A stretch of DNA of 64,000 bases from Littorina saxatilis (GCF_037325665.1 NW_027128475.1:37501-101500); one strand, 5' to 3'; counted from the first letter of the stretch, positions 22,035 to 34,352 are shown. A program made the numbers and translations. Notes: generated from the letters alone by a model not told the origin.

Positions 22035-23669
22035 CACTACTCACAAAAAGTTAAGGATCACTATGAGAAAACAGGTGCTCAATAAAATCAGTTCGCAACT
22101 GTTGTTTATTTATCAGTCAAACCAAATTGTTATGAATTCTTGTTCAGCTGTAAGTGAGCAATGTTGTGTTAGTGGGAAAATTGCACGGGATTTTCTACTA
22201 CTGAGCTTGGTAGCAAAAGAAAAAGCGGAAACTTGCGAAAAAGGACCTTGTTTTGGACCGTTCATCCCGAACACATTGCACAAGCCACATGGAAAAACCA
22301 TTATGCATGAGCAAGCACTGCTGTTTATGTGTGAGATGCTGTCACTTGTTTGGCTTTTTGAGAAGACATACCACCAGTATAAGGCATTATCTGACAATGC
22401 CTCCACGACGAAAATTGAACGAGTTTGAGAGGGGACGAGCTGTTGCATGGTTCCAAGATGGTGTCCCAAAATGAGAAGTGGCCAGGCGACTTCACGTGTC
22501 CATCTCGGTCATTGTCAGACTGATTCAACGTTTCACAGCCACTGGGAGGGTCCAGGAAAGACGCAGACCTGGGCGACCAAAGAAGGCAACTCCACGTGAA
22601 GATCGTCTCATTGAACGACTAGCCTTGCAAACAAAAACAGTCTCTTCCAGCATTATTCGAAGGCAGCGGAGGGTGGCTACTAACATCAACATCAGCCAGC
22701 AGACCATACGGAATCGCCTTCATGGGTTTAACCTCCGTTTTCGTCGCCCAGCTGTACGGTCACGCTTAACTCCAGCCCATAGGGCAGCACGCCCCGTCTT
22801 CTGAAGACGTCACGTGAGGTGGACACGTCAGCAATGGTCCCAGGTCCTGTTCAGTGATGAATCTCGCTTCACCCTGAACCACAACGACGACCGACTGAGG
22901 GTCTAGAGGCGCCAAGGGGAACGCTACATTGACACCACTGTCCAAAAAAAGGTGGCCTTTGGTGGAGGTTCTGTAATGGTCTGGGGGGCCTTCAGCCTTC
23001 ACCACAGAACACCCTTGTTTCATGTACAGGGTAACCTGACTGGCCTCCGATACCGGGATGAGACCCTTCGACCGCTGGCTGTGCCTACACTGCAGCAGAT
23101 GGAACCGCAGGCTGTCCACCAGGATGACAACGCTCGCCCCCACAGGGCAAGGGTGGTCAACGACTTCCTGCAGCAGTCTGGAGTCAACAGAATGGAGTGG
23201 CCAGCATGCAGTCCCGATCTCAACCCGATTGAGAACCTCTGGGATGAGTTGGATCGCAAAGTGAGGAGCAACCTCCCCCCTCCCAGGGTTGTCCAGCACC
23301 TCTACCAGATGCTGCAGGCTGAGTGGCAGGCGCTTCCACAGAGGATCTTCACCACCCTGGTGAACTCTATGAGGACTCGCTGCGTCGAGTGCCAGAACAG
23401 CCAGGGCGGTTACACACGCATTACTGAACTTTTGGGAGCATCTGAATGCCATGTCTTGTGGTTTCAACGACTTTGTGAAATTAAATTTCGATACGTACAC
23501 ACTTTGATAAAATGTACAGACCAAACGATTGCTCAAACTTGAAGGAAATGTTGTATCGTTATCACTAAAGCATTGAATTAAACGCTTGCCAAATACCAAC
23601 GCATTGGCTTTCTTATTTGGAAAGTTATGAATTTGTGTGCAAGTGATCCTTAACTTTTTGTGAGTAGCT
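22035..23669 (+). mobile_element. Tc1/mariner DNA transposon, 1635 bp
   Basis: The ends share the inverted repeat CTACTCACAAAAAGTTAAGG, starting 3 bp from flanking TA dinucleotides (22033-22034 and 23670-23671), the expected TA target duplication. It contains a decayed DD34E transposase in the same orientation. Confidence 0.92.
22397..23542 (+). pseudogene. Tc1-like transposase, DD34E, three premature stops
   Basis: From ATG at 22397 one single frame runs to 23542, interrupted by three stop codons (near 22475, 22802 and 22904). No frameshift is needed. The N-terminus is a helix-turn-helix (MPPRRKLNEFERGRAVAWF, then RLHVSISVIVRLIQRF), followed by the GRPKK hook. Catalytic residues are present: VLFSDESRF, then HQDDNARPHRARV, then SPDLNPIENLWDE, with 34 residues between the second D and the E. 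The copy is inactive but only lightly decayed. Confidence 0.9.
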
Positions 23670-24044
23670 TAGTTCAGAAAGCAGCCGACTGACTCCGAAC
23701 GACACAGAATCACGAGAAAGACACGCTCGGCGCACGAAATGCAAAGTTATCATCAGCAAGCAGACGGAAAGCTGGATTCAACTGAGTGTTTTACCGTTCA
23801 GTGTGTGCCGCGACGTAGCTCTATCCTGCTACTGGAGTTGTAAGTATTAAATAAAGCGAGTGTTGTCGTGTATACTTTGGAAAGACCTGGACACATTTTG
23901 CTGCCGTGTTGTATGTGTGTCTGCTGGTGTGTAGTGCGAATGAAGGATCAATCAAGCGGCCGAATGTGTCCAGTTTTCCTGTTTTTGTTTGAACACGGAC
24001 ACAGTGTCAGTGTGTGTGTTTGCAACTACGGTGCGTGTGTGTCT

Positions 24045-24157
24045 GTGCACTGCACAGGAGCTTGTATCAAAACGCCGGTCGATCATCGTAGTAAGGGTAA
24101 GCATGCAGAAGTAAATAATGATCGACCGGCGGTTGAATACAAGCTCCTGTGGTGCAC
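24045..24157. repeat. Inverted-repeat hairpin, ~113 bp
   Basis: Arms 24045-24086 and 24118-24157 pair over GTGCA..CAGGAGCTTGTAT and CGCCGGTCGATCAT with few mismatches; the loop is about 31 bp. Probably a tiny foldback MITE. Confidence 0.8.
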
Positions 24158-24657
24158 TGTATATGAGACAGAGACTGACAGAGTAGCCAGTCTGTGAGTA
24201 ATCCCCCTAAAAAAAAATTGAGATGGAAAAAAGTAGGGTCAGTCAGCACACGTGATACTGATATTTTAACGCTTTATGGGCAGTTGTTTCTTTGCAGTCT
24301 TTGGAGGTTGTGCAACAGAACATGTTATTTATAACTGACATTTTATATTGTCAGTGGTATGAGTTTTTCTGTCCAGTAAGAACTATGATTGAAGTTTATT
24401 GGTAAAGCTTTGTGAAAGGGTTACTTTTAATGAAGAACACATTCTTCCTCAGTGTTCATTGAAGCAAACACTAAATGTGGCAGAATGTCATTCATCCTTT
24501 CTTTTTGACTGCCATTTTAAGTGTCGCTGTGCATGTTCAAAGCTTCATGTTCAGAACTGATGTTGCTGTAGAACTATGTAATTGGCCAGCCTTTGGTTTA
24601 CACTTAGTGGTTTTAGATGTTGCTATAATTACTATAACAATTTTCTGACATTTTCAG

Positions 24658-27350
24658 GGACCAAGCACCCGGACATCAAACATTCTTGCAATGTGTGGCA
24701 ATAATGGCATAACATATTTCAGACAAAAAGATCAGTAAGATGAGTTTAAATGTTCATAATTTTGGTGGAAGAATATTATTGTTGAGTGATTAAAAGTTAT
24801 GGAGTCTTCAAAAAGATGTAGTTAGAGGATAAGACACTGTAGACGTTTAGAAACAGTATTTTCTTCTTCATGTTTATAACAAAACTGCAGCATGTGTCTT
24901 CAATTTCTGAAGATGCATTATAACGACAGTGGCACCCCCCTTTTAAGACCTCAAACAATCTGAGAAAATCAGGTCTTGAACAGGAATGAGTCTTAAAATG
25001 GGGGTAATTTTACAGACGTTCTGAACAGAAAATGTGAGAAAACAAGGTTTTAAAAAGGAGGGAGTTTTAAATTTGGGGTCTTAAAAGGGGGGTGAACACA
25101 CATCCAGTCAGTCAGTCATTGATACTGATCCAATCCATAGGAAATGGCGTAAGTGCATTATACATGCCATGGAAATCATGATGATTTTACAGATAAATAC
25201 AATGACAATTGAAAGCAATTTGCAGCCTAGTGTCTTATTATCTGATTATCTTCTGTCTATTTTTATCATTGCACCTTTGCTACAAAACTCGTGGTTACAA
25301 CTTGACCAAAAGTCAATTATTATCAATAAACTAAGCAACATGCGCACACAAAAACATACTCAATTGTCGAGAACAGTGTCAGTTTTATTCCATGTAGATC
25401 TTAAATGCAAATGTACACATTTTCAGAAACAAGTCTTAGAATTCTGCATTTCAATCATACAAGATGTGAATAACCCACACCCATGATTTGTATTACTTCA
25501 ACAAGGTATAATTATGGCTTGGCTTGCTGCAACATGTCAACGAGCACTCTTCAACACATATTTGTTCTGCACAAGGTTTACTAGACCTGTCAATTCAACG
25601 CATTAATCAAGATACTTTCAGGACCCTTCCCCAGACTTTATTGTTCATGTCAGCTGTTCTTTGTGCCAGATTGTGTATCCCTTTTGACTGACAATAATGC
25701 TGCAGAGGGAAATACTACAGTGGAACTTGTAAAATTCTGAGAAAATCAGCTACGTCTTAAACAGGGGGAGTAAATTTACAGAGATTATAAACAGAGAATC
25801 CAAAAAAACAGGATCTTAAAGAAGGGGGGGGGGGGGAGGGGGGGCTGTAAATAAGGGTTCCACTGCACAGCTAAAAGTGATCTTTCTCTGCAGGTACAAT
25901 ATAGTGTCTACAATACAAAGATGGTTTGCAGTGGAGGTTGACGTTGCAAAGTCCTATGCACACATCACTGAACACAAAAGGCGGAGCAGCAGGGAAGTTT
26001 TCTACAAGCCAGAACCCCCAAGTCTATCTAATCCCACGGTCTACACATCTGGTCCCCACAATGCCCTCCATCTACCAAGGAAATTGTTTTACAGCAACAG
26101 TCACAATAATTGTAGGTGCACCTTTATGTCTGCTCATTTGAGTTTATTTTATGCAAAGAATTGCAAGTGAAATCACATGTATATATACCTGTAACTCCAA
26201 TTATCCCAATACCTACACGAAACTATACTGAGACTAGAAATTAAAATGAGGAAAAATATTAGTACTGTAAACTGCCTTTTAAGTGTCCATCCGCTTTATG
26301 CACAGATTTTGCCCAAAGTATGGGTACGTTTACTAGGTACTGTGCCTGTGCAGGATCAGTTCCTCGTTAGAAATGGTGATATTTGGTATCTTGGTGTGAA
26401 CATTTTAATAGGAGATGTATCTGTGCACAATTAGTCACCCTGTAAGTATCTTTCGCCTGATATGCAAGTGTCTAAACAGAAGAAAAAAAACACTAAAAAC
26501 CCAACAAAAAATTCACTGAGAGTGAATGAACACACATCCAGTCAGTCAGTCATTGATACTGATCCAATCCATAGGAAATGGCGTAACCAAACACTGGTCG
26601 TTTCACATGCTCCCTTATCACTAAAACCAGACCTCTTCAACTTCCGAAGACGCTCTCTCATCTCCATCTTCTTTTCACAGGGCTATCCAGATACTCCAGT
26701 GACCAGAGTATTAAATAAACATTATAGTTGTCTTTCAGCATTCCCTAGAATGACAATGTCACTACAGGGTGCATAACTGTGCACATAATTTAAACAAAAA
26801 AACACACACACACACAAAACACACAACATAATTATGTTGACGACACTGATCCAAATGTTGGAAGATGGGCGTTAACTAGGTACTGAGGGCGCTTAAAACG
26901 TAGTTTATGGTACATTAAAAAAAGCAAAAAACAATGTGCTTTGAGAGATAAAACATACACAAATTCAGAACGGTGCTAAATAAGAGTATGGTTACACCAA
27001 CCCCCAACGAAATGTACTTCATATAACACCACACTTCAATACAGGCGACTAGGACGAAAGTCAATGTACTGGCCAGTTGGATCTAAATTGTCATTCCTAT
27101 GACCCATACACAGCAACTGCACATGGCGACTCTTACACCTTCACCCAAATAGCCAAATATGTATGTCCACAATGTAAGCTGTGTGAATGTTGCGTATCTT
27201 TTTGTTTTATTGATATTCCCATCCTCTTCTTCTTCCAGGGCGAGGGCACCTCCAATTTCTTCTCTGTGTGTGGGCCAGTGGGAGCCTGCTGTCATCAAGC
27301 ACCAGTGCCTTGAAGTCCTGGAGCATAAACAGAAAACCACCCATAACTAA
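24658..27350 (+). CDS. Three-exon gene of unknown function
   Basis: Exons 24658-24734, 25894-26115 and 27240-27350 join with matching phases (2/1 at both junctions) through good splice sites: TTTTCAG|GGACC, GATCA|GTAAGA, TTCTCTGCAG|GTACA, TGTAG|GTGCAC and TTCTTCCAG|GGCGA. The frame ends at TAA 27350 and a poly(A) signal AATAAA follows near 27381. The first ATG in frame is 24691 (MCGNNGITYFRQKD), but the exon is open before it, so upstream coding exons may exist. The protein continues STIQRWFAVEVDVAKSYAHI, then REVFYKPEPPSLSNPTVYTS, and ends VLEHKQKTTHN. I do not recognise a domain. Introns carry two TACAGTGGAAC MITEs and a 60-bp duplicated sequence. Confidence 0.55.
24925..25097. mobile_element. 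TACAGTGGAAC MITE (copy 1)
   Basis: A short element with ACAGTGGCACCCCCCTTTTA at the left and an inverted TTAAAAGGGGGG at the right. The body alternates TTTTAAGACC and CTGAGAAAA. Six related copies occur in this window; the copy at 39322-39500 shows both TIRs best. Confidence 0.8.
25093..25152 (+). repeat. 60-bp direct repeat, first copy
   Basis: GAACACACATCCAGTCAGTC through AGGAAATGGCGTAA recurs almost identically at 26527-26586 in the next intron of the same gene. Confidence 0.85.
25716..25867. mobile_element. TACAGTGGAAC MITE (copy 2)
   Basis: Starts TACAGTGGAACTTG and ends GGGTTCCACTGCA; contains a long G run. Confidence 0.8.
26527..26586 (+). repeat. 60-bp direct repeat, second copy
   Basis: Partner of 25093-25152. 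Here it is not next to a MITE. Confidence 0.85.
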
Positions 27351-27389
27351 AGACGCTTGATTCAGAATCAAACTTCAAATAATAAACAT

Positions 27390-28261
27390 GAACCAAATGC
27401 AAGAAAAAGTGTGAAAATAAAAAGTAAAAGAATAGTATTTGTAATCTATTCATCTATGTAATGGGGTGCAGGTGTGAGTAAAAGGTGTGTGTGTGTGTGT
27501 GGTGGTGGGGGGGGATTTACTTGTAGGCATAGGCTTTCAAGATTGTTGGCATTCTGACACACTCACGGCAGTTTCTGCTATTAGGTTTAGTTCACAGGCA
27601 CAGCCGGAATCTGACCCCTTTATCACCCCTTCCTCAGTGCCAGGCCACCAGCGGTAATTAATCACCCATCCCCCGGTTCAGCGCTGGCTACACAGTAGTG
27701 ACTGTACAACCGCGCGATAGCATCACCCACACAAGCCATCTCAGCAGTAGAAGGCTAGGAGAAAAGCTCCCTTCTACAAGCAGGCCAGAGTGCGGCCTAG
27801 CTCAACCTCTCGGCAGCTACGCACTGCTATCTCTGCCTTGCGAGTAAGCTGTGTGTTTTGAAAACACTTCTATCTTGTTAGTTCTCTTGAATTACGATGT
27901 CAGCATGTGTGTTATTTACACATAGCCTTGTAGTCAAGACCATAAACTTTCAAACGATACTAAATATGACCACTATGCTGTAGGTGTGCCACTGCTGTAG
28001 CCTGCTGAAAGAAGACAGACAGAGAACAGTACACACGGCACAATGTAATTAATGACATGTATTTGAGTGGCTACAGATCGCGCCACGGTCAACTTTTGAA
28101 GACAGAACAAATTAAAAACAAATCTGCAAGGTTAATGTTAACAGATGTTCATGCTGACACTTTGAAGACTTTTACCTTGTGTGTGTGAGGTATCTTTTCT
28201 TGAGCCCGCTTACAGGTATCCAAGTAGGAAAACAGTATTCCAAAATGTCAGCACACGGCAG
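27390..28261. other. No gene recognised; GC-richer segment of unknown origin
   Basis: A GT/G tract at about 27487-27512 is followed by a 0.3 kb GC-richer block (27590-27840) with TACAACCGCGCG and repeated CCTTCTAC motifs. It looks like repeat-derived sequence but I could not match it to another copy here. Confidence 0.4.
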
Positions 28262-28465
28262 TTGTTGTTGTTGTTATAGCTAGTTTTACTTCCATGTATC
28301 TTGGGGTAGATTTAAAGAAGGCTGTTCACATTATACTGACACCAGCAAACCAGGGTCGGCAACGGGATAAATGATATGGACACCCACTGCCCAATGCTGG
28401 ATTCGAACCCGCGACCTTTCGATCACGAGCCCACGCGCTCTACCGACTGAGCTATCCACGCTCCC
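28262..28465 (-). mobile_element. tRNA-derived SINE with (AAC)n tail
   Basis: On the minus strand an RNA polymerase III A box (TAGCTCAGTCGGTAGAGC) and B box (GGTTCGAATCC) are correctly spaced in a tRNA-like head. About 120 bp of tRNA-unrelated body and a short AAC tail follow. The head lacks a 3' tRNA end, so this is a SINE and not a tRNA gene. Confidence 0.85.
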
Positions 28466-28482
28466 AGCACACGGCAGGTTTT

Positions 28483-29318
28483 TATATTTAGTCAAGTTTT
28501 GACTAAATATTTTAACATCGAGGGGGAATCGAAACGAGGGTCGTGGTGTATGTGCGTGTGTGTGTGTGTGCGTGTGTGTGTGTGTGTAGAGCGATTCAGA
28601 CTAAACTACTGGACCGATCTTTATGAAATTTGACATGAGAGTTTCTGGGTATGAAATCCCCATACGTTTTTTTTCATTTTTTTGATAAATGTCTTTGATG
28701 ACGTCATATCCGGCTTTTCGTGAAAGTTGAGGCGGCACTGTCACGCCCTCATTTTTCAATCAAATTGGTTGACATTTTGGTCAAGTAATCTTCGACGAAG
28801 CCCGGACTTCGGTATTGCATTTCAGCTTGGTGGCTTAAAAATTAATTAATGACTTTGGTCATTAAAAATCTGAAAATTGTAAACAAAAATAAAAATTTAT
28901 AAAACGATCCAAATTTACGTTTATCGTATTCTCCATCATTTGCTAATTCCAAAAACATATAAATATGTTATATTTGGATTAAAAACAAGCTCTGAAAATT
29001 AAATATATACAAATTATTATCAAAATTAAATTGTCCAAATCAATTTAAAAACACTTTCATCTTATTCCTTGTCGGTTCCTGATTCCAAAAACATATAGAT
29101 ATGATATGTTTGGATTAAAAACACGCTCAGAAAGTTAAAACAAAGAGAGGTACAGAAAAGCGTGCTATCCTTCTTAGCGCAACTACTACCCCGCTCTTCT
29201 TGTCAATTTCACTGCCTTTGCCATGAGCGGTGGACTGACGATGCTACGAGTATACGGTCTTGCTGAAAAATGGCAGCTACTTGACTAAATATTGTATTTT
29301 CGCCTTACGCGACTTGTT
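28483..29318 (-). mobile_element. AGTCAAG-family repeat, minus orientation
   Basis: Reverse complement of the 10781 copy, from the terminal hairpin to CGCCTTACGCGACTTGTT. It keeps the TG microsatellite at the standard position. A short piece near the CGCCTTACGCG end is missing compared with other copies. Confidence 0.9.
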
Positions 29319-29835
29319 ATAACTGCAGCGGATGTTTATAAACAGTACACATGTACATACATCACAGTTTTTGTCATGGTTATCTCACTGGGCGAAAAGT
29401 CACGTTTTGGCACTATAACGTGGCATATAACATGAAACATGAAGTTAATCAACTGAATTTTGTGGCATTATACCTGTGCGATTCACATCAAGTTAGAAAA
29501 ACTGCCGTAACGCAATAAAATCCCTGGGATTTTAGCGGGGTGCAAAACACGGTAAAACATCGAGTTTTGGTGTCTGCGTTTTGGACGTTTTCGCTACGTT
29601 AACGCACGGCGATTCACGTCGTGTTAAACGCGTTTCAGCAGTGCGCAAAACACCACAAAACCTATGGAGTTACGATAAGTTTTTCTGGTTTCTAAAACTT
29701 GATGTTAGAGTGTTGTTTTGATGGATTATTCTGCGTTTTAATCAGCCTGGTGCCGAATACCGGCCGCCTCTCGGCGAGTCTGCAGAATCAGACGATTATC
29801 GGCTCCCTCTCTCTCTCTGTAGTTTCTCTCTCAGC
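29319..29835. other. No recognised feature
   Basis: Contains a 29520-29660 stretch with repeated AAAACAC/GTTTTG motifs, but no gene. Confidence 0.4.
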
Positions 29836-29841
29836 ACGGTC

Positions 29842-29915
29842 ACACACACACACACACATACACACATACACACACACACACATTCACACCGTCACTGCAC
29901 ACGGCACACACACAT

Positions 29916-29973
<58 letters not shown>

Positions 29974-30045
29974 TGACTGACACTGACTGACCGTCACACA
30001 CACACACACACGGGCACACAGTGACACACACACACCCCTTGAACT

Positions 30046-30095
<50 letters not shown>

Positions 30096-30120
30096 CAACT
30101 GAACACACACATACACACAC
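29842..30120. repeat. (CA)n compound microsatellite
   Basis: CA tracts with short GAC interruptions. Confidence 0.97.
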
Positions 30121-30609
30121 TGATCATCAGTTTATAAATGAAAAAAAAATGCAGTGCATAAACATTTTTGGGGGGTATCTCTTATTTTCTCTATATGAGC
30201 CTTGTCAGGTGTACAGGAGAGTAGGCTATGCATTGCCCGTGCGTTGAGCAGAGAAAGTAGGTCAGTTCTAAGCTGACAATTTAGTGGAGCCAAATTGTAG
30301 TTTCCTTCTCTATTGTCATGCAACACTTTTGCTTGGGGCCCTAGTCGAGTTAATCGTTTTCCCATGTGTTGCTGACCACACATAGGCCTTTGTTCTACTT
30401 CCCCCCACCCCCCCCCCCCCCTCCCCGAAACATCCGTCCGAGATGGTGGCTACTGACTGGACTTGCAACTTTCTCAACTTGTAGTACGTACAGTACAAAC
30501 CATTGAAACTGAATTGACTCGAATTTGAGTTTTGGGATTTCTCTTGCTCTACCTTTTCTGATAATGTTTTACTCACCTCGTGTTTAGATGCAATACATAA
30601 TGTCTCTTT
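30121..30609. other. No recognised feature
   Basis: Mixed sequence with a C run near 30410 and no supported exon. Confidence 0.4.
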
Positions 30610-30674
30610 ACATTTAGTCAAGTTTTGACTAAATGTTTTAACATAGAGCCGGGGGAATCGAGACGAGTGTCGTG

Positions 30675-30721
<47 letters not shown>

Positions 30722-31428
30722 GATTCAGACCAAACTACCAGACCGATCTTTATGAAATTTTACATGAGCGTTCCTGGGAATGATATCCCCGAACATTTTT
30801 TTTCTCTTTTTAAAAAAATACCTTTGATGACGTCATATCCGGCTTTTTGTAAAAGTTGAGGCGACACTGTCACACCCTCATTTTTCAATCAAATTGATTG
30901 AAATTTTGGCCAAGCAATCTTCGACAAAGGCCGGACCTCGGTATTGCATTTCAGCTTGGTGGCTTAAAAATTAATTAATGACTTTGGTCATTAAAAATCT
31001 AAAAATTGTAGAAAAAAAATGTATAAAACGATCCAAATGTACGTTCATCTTATTCTTCATCATTTTCTGATTCCAAAAACATATAAATAAAAATATTTTT
31101 TTTGTTATCAAAATTAAATTTTTGAAATCAATTTAAAAACACTTTCATCTTATTCCTTGTCGGTTCCTGATTCCAAAAACATATAGATATGATATGTTTG
31201 GATTAAAAACACGCTCAGAAAGTTAAAACGAAGAGAGGTACAGAAAAGCGTGCCATTCTTCTCAGCGCAACTACTACCCCGCTCTTCTTGTCAATTCCAC
31301 TGCCTTTGCCACGAGCGGTGGACTGACGATGTTACGAGTACACGGTCTTGCTGAAAAATTGCATTGCGTTCATTCTGTGAGTTCGACAGCTTGACTAAAT
31401 GTTGTATTTTCGCCTTACGCGACTTGTT
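30610..31428 (-). mobile_element. AGTCAAG-family repeat, minus orientation
   Basis: Runs from the ACATTTAGTCAAGTTTTGAC hairpin to CGCGACTTGTT. It is slightly more diverged than the other copies, with a shorter middle. Confidence 0.9.
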
Positions 31429-31797
31429 TTGTTTTAGGATCGATTTTGATAATGATTGAGAAAGGAGAATAGCCGGTGTTAGTTTTACAGTCGGTTTTAT
31501 GAAGTTTGAGTAAAGAAGTGCGTGGTTTTTACCCTCCCTTTCGTTTTCCTTCCCCTTCTTTAGTTTGCTATTATTGTGCCTAAGAGCCGAAATGGCTGCA
31601 CTCTAACTCATCTTTGATCTCCCAAAAGACTCCATAAACAAACTAGTGTATCAAGAGGCTGGCTGGCTGCCCCTCGATAAAGAAAGAAGACTAAAGTCGG
31701 CCCAGTACGTATCAAGAGCAAGTACTTTTGACAATGCTGTGAACGAAGAGCTCACTGCTGAGTTCGACACAATAACCTCGGCCTCTTACCAAAACCT

Positions 31798-32663
31798 AAC
31801 AAGTCGCGTAAGGCGAAAATACAACATTTAGTCAAGTAGCTGTCGAACTCACAGAATGAAACTGAACGCAATGCCATTTTTCAGCAAGACCGTATACTCG
31901 TAGCATCGTCAGTCCACCGCTCATGGCAAAGGCAGTGAAATTGACAAGAAGAGCGGGGTAGTAGTTGCGCTAAGGATAGCACGCTTTTCTGTACCTCTCT
32001 TTGTTTTAACTTTCTGGGCGTGTTTTTAATCAAAACATATCATATCTATATGTTTTTGGAATCAGAAACCGACAAGGAATAAGATGAAAGTGTTTTGAAA
32101 TTGATTTGGACAATTTAATTTTGATCATAATGTTTATATTTTTTAATTTTCAGAGCTTGTTTTTAATCCAAATATAACATATTTATATGTTTTTGGAATC
32201 AGAACATTATGGAGAATAAGATGAACGTAAATTTGGATCGTTTGATAATTTTTTTTTTTTTTTTTTTTTACAATTTTTAGATTTTTAATGACCAAAGTCA
32301 TTAATTAATTTTTAAGCCACCACGCTGAAATGCAATACCGAAGTCCGGGCTTCGTCGAAAATTACTTGACCAACATTTCAACCAATTTGGTTGAAAAATG
32401 AGGGCGTGACAGTGCCGCCTCAACTTTCACGAAAAGCCGGATATGACGTCATCAAAGACATTTATCAAAAAAATGAAAAAAACGTTCGGGGATTTTATAC
32501 CCAGGAACTCTCATGTCAAATTTCATAAAGATCGGTCCAGTAGTTTGGTCTGAATCGCTCTACACACACACACGCACAGACAGACAGACACACATACACC
32601 ACGACCCTCGTTTCGATTCCCCCTCTATGTTAAAACATTTAGTCAAAACTTGACTAAATGTAA
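31798..32663 (+). mobile_element. AGTCAAG-family repeat nested in the LINE
   Basis: Full-length copy from AACAAGTCGCG to CTTGACTAAATGTAA, inserted between the reverse-transcriptase end and the RNase H region of the LINE. It must therefore be younger than that LINE copy. With the copy at 30610-31428 it forms inverted repeats around a 370-bp spacer. Confidence 0.9.
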
Positions 32664-33197
32664 AAAGAAAAACACCCAAAATACACGAAGCAACGATCCC
32701 ACTAGCAGACTATATGTTCAACCGATCAGTCAAGAAAGTGGGGGTAAACCCAGGTAGGATGGCCCACATTCCCATTCACCCCTTCCCATTTTGGTTCATG
32801 GAATCCCCCATCTGGGTGTAACAAAAAAAGATAACCCTGTACTTGTCTCATCAATAGTAAAAGAAATAATCTCAAACAATAACAAAGATCACCTACAAAT
32901 ATTTACTGACGGCTCCAAAAAAATGATGACCAAGCTGACTGTGCTTTTGTCATTCCTGACCTCAAAATAAGTTAAAAAAAATTAAACTCAACAAGGATGT
33001 GTCCATTTTCACTGCAGAAATGCTGGCTACGTTATCTTAAGAGCATGCCACTATATCAATGACCCCCCCTCGACCTCCAACAAGAGTCGTGATTCTCTCC
33101 GACTCAAAACCAGCATAACTGCTCTTCAAAATGGTTCCAGAAACCGGGAAGAGCTTCAGACGGAAATATTGTTCCTCTGTCACCAGATCATTGCCTC

Positions 33198-33719
33198 TTG
33201 AACAGAACTGACCCTTTGGCTACGTACTTCCCCTCACACACATGGATCAGAGGCAAGGATATGGCTGACAGAGAAGCAAAAGAGGCTGTTACAGATCAAG
33301 CAGCATTTCATGACATTAAATTAACAAAGACGGGAGCAAAACACAAAATGGCCAAAGTTGCCTGGCGTCACTGGGAAACAGAATTGAAAATAGAAGGCAA
33401 TGCCCATGGTTGGCTTATTCTGCCCCGACAAACAAAACAAAACAGGCCTACACTCCCCACCTCCCTCCTTAAAATACTTCGCAGAATTCGCACGGATGGA
33501 TGCGCTCACAAGTGCTTTCCCCGTCTCTGTGAATGTGGACAGTTTATATCTTTGTTACACTTCTTTGACCGCTGCCAATCACTCCAGCAAGATTTCTGCA
33601 ACCTACACACCCTTGTCAACGAACATAACCTGAAACCCCATGAGGTTTTTTTAGATAAACATTGCACGCTTCAATGGAAGCTAGCATACACCCTGTGTCT
33701 CTCAATAGTAGAAGGCTGA
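33198..33719 (+). pseudogene. RNase H / C-terminal domain of the I-like LINE
   Basis: The longest open piece of the LINE (173 codons from an internal ATG). It contains the late RNase H motif (PSHTWIRGKDMADREAKEA) and the terminal Cys-rich region. The earlier catalytic D segment (TDGSK) is upstream, separated by stops. Confidence 0.75.
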
Positions 33720-34352
33720 AATAGGATATCTGTTTTAAAAAAACCCTGATCTCCGTTCCTCCTTCCCACCCCTCAATACTCTCTCACACCGAGCTTTTTC
33801 TTCTTCATTGTATTATTTTTCCAGTTATCTATTTACTTACCTATTCAGCCAAAAATATAACAATATCCCACGTAACAAAAATTAAAAAAATAAGCCTACA
33901 AAACCGCTCCAGTCCAACCATATTCCGCGTACACAATCTTCACTTCCATCCCCATTTTGAAATATCGCAACAGACTTCCAGATATAATTATAACACGATC
34001 ATATATGTGTTCTCTGGTTGCATGTTTGTTCAGTGTCTTGTCCCCACATAAAGCATATTAACTCTACCTGTCCTAAAGCAAGTTGCAGTTCTAAGAGGAC
34101 GTTAAAACTAGTTATCATCATCAACACACACACACACATATGAAAGAACCCATGTATATTTTATGATTGTTGTTTTGGTCTGAATACAATTTGGAATCTT
34201 ACTACACTCTTGTTAATTGATTTTACATTTTGTTGTCAGAAGTATTTTGTTCGTCGGTTCGTGTCTGGTGCGTGTGGTGTGAATGCCGTCCTGTCAAATG
34301 TCTTTTAAAAACACATTCACGGTAACATCTTCGACGCAGACACAGACAGTTA

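Larger units (their letters stand above)
31590..34125 (+). mobile_element. 3' part of a LINE with RNase H (I/Nimb-like), interrupted
   Basis: The left piece (to 31797) reads like the end of a LINE reverse transcriptase (INKLVYQEAGWLPLDKERR). After the nested repeat at 31798-32663 the right piece carries RNase H motifs: QIFTDGSK near 32900, then FPSHTWIRGKDMADREAKEA at about 33225. A C-terminal Cys/His cluster (CAHKCFPRLCECG, then LLHFFDRC) ends in a stop at 33719. A 3' UTR runs to GACGTTAAAACTAGTTATCA and an ATC-type tail at 34100-34125. Several stops and at least one frameshift break the frame between 32820 and 33200. It is a dead, 5'-truncated copy. RNase H places it near the I superfamily; the exact clade is uncertain. 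Confidence 0.75.

Noticed and set aside
22766-23599. 277-codon minus-strand frame
   Set aside because: Shadow of the Tc1 transposase on the other strand; the plus strand carries the DD34E motifs.
28380-28465. tRNA gene on the minus strand
   Set aside because: A and B boxes are present but the 3' acceptor half does not pair, and a SINE body and tail follow.
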